Part shown: positions 1-64,000 of the stretch, in pieces
How positions within the stretch are numbered: position 1 is the stretch's first letter
Layout of the letters: each line of letters begins with the position of its first letter
Origin: Lichenostomus cassidix
Lineage: Eukaryota; Chordata; Aves; Passeriformes; Meliphagidae
Length of the DNA: 64,000 nt
Reading direction: 5' to 3'
Assembly: GCA_008360975.2 (NCBI GenBank)
Contig: CM039183.1
Span: forward strand, 81,380,350-81,444,349
Notes under the pieces: model-generated
Seen by the model: the letters and a program-made list of their open reading frames with translations, nothing else
The model's database searches: none
What the model was told of the DNA's origin: nothing
Made by a program: the position numbers and the translations under genes

Positions 1-61508
<61,508 letters not shown>

Positions 61509-64000
61509 CTGTTAAGTAAGAAACATTAACATTGTCAGAATTCCATAAAATAGAAATATAGTTCAAAGATGTCTCATGCAATCATACAAGTGAGTGCACT
61601 GTAATTGTGCATGATTTAAAATGAAGTCACCAGCTTTATACTTCAGAGTTGGAAATTTTACTGAGTAACTAGATGCAGACAAAAAGCTGCTGCATTTATA
61701 TTACTACACTACATTATCAAAAAGAATTCCCTGAAATACATATTTTAGTGCAATAATATTTGATCCTCAGGTCAAAAATTGCATGTCATACTGTCCAATA
61801 CAAAAAAATAAGGCTAAAACAGTACTGCAAAGGTAACAGCCTTATAAATGACACACAGTTTCCTCCGTTTTGCAAAGAAGAATAAAATGCAAATCATTAG
61901 TTCAAAGGACTGTGCTGCCATTACCATATGCTGTTTTAAAACATTCCTACTTAAAATAGAAATGTTCAATACATTACATCCTCTGTATCACCAAATACTG
62001 TAGCTTTGGTTGTTGTTCATTGGGGTTTTTTTCTTCAATAAATCAATACCAAAGTAAAACAAGACCTTCCTTCAACCCTTGTATTCCAGTTATACAAAAC
62101 AACCATTTATCAAGTGTTCACATCCAACTGGAAAAATTCATAACAAAAGCAACATTGTTTGTTTTTTCATCTCCAGAAATCATAATTTACATTGCTGTAA
62201 AAAGGAAGGAAAAACATCCAGGCACACATGCATTACAGCATCTGCACAAAAATACCTATTGTACAAGGCAGATTTTTAATTAAACTTTTTTGTTTACTGT
62301 AGTAATAGCTTGTTTGAGCTAGTGATGAATGAACAAAACCCCTGTTGTACCAATTAAACACGACAGCCACCATGCCGCTGCAGGCACAGGCTCCTTTTCC
62401 CCATGGAAATGGAGACAAGAAGTCTAGTCTAATATTTGAAAAGGCAACCAACTGGATCTAAAGTAGGAACTTAATAAACAAACATGTTTGCTTGTTTAAC
62501 ATTGTGCTCAGCAAGGTAGTCCCATGAGAAACACCTCACAGGGAAATGCAGGAGAAAGAAAGCAACTTGTTTCATATTTGCTTGAGCACAACAGTATGAG
62601 AGCTCCTGGAGCTTATACCATCATTAACAGCCACAAATTCCAACTCTCTTTGAAGTGGGAAGGGTTAAAAATGTCTCAGAGCAGAACTAATTGCTGCCAG
62701 ACAGAAAACATTAAATCTCCAATATCCCTTCCCTAACAAGTTATCAGAAAGTATACAATTCTTAGCCATAATAAAATATATTTTGTCAAACCCTTATCAG
62801 GATCTAATGCAGAAAAATGTGTACAAGATGTTTTCCTAAGGGAAACAAAGCTGCTCGATGACGTTGGAACATCTGAATGTCCATCACACCAACTTCCTCC
62901 AAAATATCCTTTATCGGAGCTCGTCAGGGCCATGGAAGCCTTCAACATCTTTACCTACCTCAGAAAGATCCCTGCTGCTATTCAGAGCTTTAGCAGGGCA
63001 GAGATTCACCACACCCTTTCCTCCTCCCTCTCACAGTATTAGACTAACTACACATTATTACCATAATTTTCTCTACAAGTTTGTCAACAATAAAGGTAGA
63101 TCTTGTTTGGTAAAGATATATTTGAATACAATAGTTCCCCACATAATCAGTTCCCTGTGCATGAAACAGTGGGAAAGTTTAAAAATAACATGACCAGCTT
63201 CACAAAAATGTAACTTCACTTCTTGTTCTTGTCTGCTGATGTGCAAACCCATTAACCACTAACAAAGATAGGACAGGATGAACATGAGTCTCAGCTATTC
63301 TGTGAGACTCTTCATAAACCCCTAACACTTTAACATTTCTGGAACTAAAGTCAGCCATGCTGTAACTATCCCAGAAGAGGAAGTGCTTTTTCAATGTCCT
63401 CACCAATCAGCCTTCTGATTCAAGATAAATTTAAATGAAAAAAAAAGAAAAAGAAAAAAAAAGAGAATTCATGCCGTATCATCTCCATTTTTTCACTCAA
63501 CGTATATTGTGAATTAATTTCTAGAATATTTCAGAAATGATAAAACAAAGCAAAATGAAGACTTACCTGAAAGCTAATGTTTTTATGATGGACTTTTTTA
63601 GATAAGAACGTAAGTCTAGATTACAAAAAAAATTTACTGCTCTATATCACAGTTGGAATACTACTTTATGTAAGGTAAGGTACTCGTTAGGTAGGTAAGT
63701 ATAATAGCTAGATGCGCAGAGCTCCCAGTATTAAAATCTAATATTTTAAGTAGAAAATGAGCAAGGTATCCCAGATCTATCAATAAAAAAATATCTGAAG
63801 AAATTCTCTACTATATTGTCCAATTTTTAAATTTTTTAAACATTTATTCAAAGGAAAAAGTGCTTCAGATACTTGAGGGAAGACTTTTGCAACTTGTTTA
63901 GGACAAGTTTGTTGTAAGAAAATGGAGAGGGTATTTATCTTATGAGACAATAAAGTGTTCTTAGGAAGCAAAACAAGGTTTAGGGGGGTCTGAAGGGGTT
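61509..64000 (-). other. MYO6: MYO6 5' intron (partial)
   Basis: AT-rich intron upstream of the first placed exon. It holds only the candidate exon at 63567-63615 and an A-rich run near 63438. I found no start-codon exon (MEDGKPVW-type) in it. Confidence 0.8.
63567..63615 (-). other. Candidate extra 5' exon of MYO6 (unproven)
   Basis: This is an open 49-nt segment. It has a pyrimidine-rich stretch and TAG acceptor on its 5' side and a perfect CAG|gtaagt donor. It would join in frame to the exon at 61439-61508 and encode LTFLSKKVHHKNISFQ ahead of TFQAAINQVF. Human MYO6 has NQKGK immediately before this point, and the candidate shows no resemblance. It could be an alternative 5' exon or a chance match. 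Confidence 0.25.

Overview
The window is vertebrate nuclear DNA, most likely from a bird and probably a passerine. It has AT-rich introns with GT-AG splice sites, several chicken-repeat-1 (CR1) 3' ends with the typical ATTCTATGATTCTG tail, an avian-type retroviral LTR, and one SINE with a tRNA-Ile head and a CR1 tail, a structure I know from passerine genomes (TguSINE1 type). There is no sign of bacterial or viral gene organisation.

The only protein-coding gene I can support is MYO6 (unconventional myosin VI, the minus-end-directed actin motor). It lies on the minus strand and runs through the whole window. I located 30 exons from 61508 down to 1420. Their splice phases agree at every junction, and joined they give 1,098 uninterrupted codons. 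Fragment residue n corresponds to human residue n+39, as I recall the human protein. The 5' exon with the start codon lies beyond 64000. The exons for the C-terminal cargo-binding domain lie before position 1.

Layout in transcript order (high to low coordinates): 61.5-47.2 kb holds the N-terminal motor with P-loop and switch I. 42.8-37.7 kb holds insert 1, the upper 50K domain and the cardiomyopathy loop with the TEDS threonine. 31.3-18.3 kb holds switch II, the relay region, the lower 50K domain, actin-binding parts and the SH1/SH2 region. 17.4-15.3 kb holds the reverse-gear insert 2 and the IQ motif. 14.1-9.9 kb holds the proximal tail and the charged single alpha-helix. 6.6-6.0 kb holds two in-frame microexons. 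2.8-1.4 kb holds the ubiquitin-binding MyUb region with the RRL motif. The rest is intron.

The most unusual region is about 37430-37930, a GC-rich island around one internal exon (37699-37843). That exon is about 75% GC and ends 45 of 47 full codons in G or C. Its protein differs from the recalled human sequence at about 14 of 47 residues, mostly towards GC-rich codons, while neighbouring exons are nearly unchanged. A G-rich 19-bp minisatellite sits 28 nt past its 5' splice site. This looks like a local mutation or conversion hotspot, or an intragenic CpG island, inside an otherwise conserved motor gene. Other points of interest are two skippable microexons, a cryptic exon with an in-frame stop, the tRNA-Ile/CR1 SINE, a strong hairpin at 29.6 kb and a 53-bp triplication at 12.0 kb.
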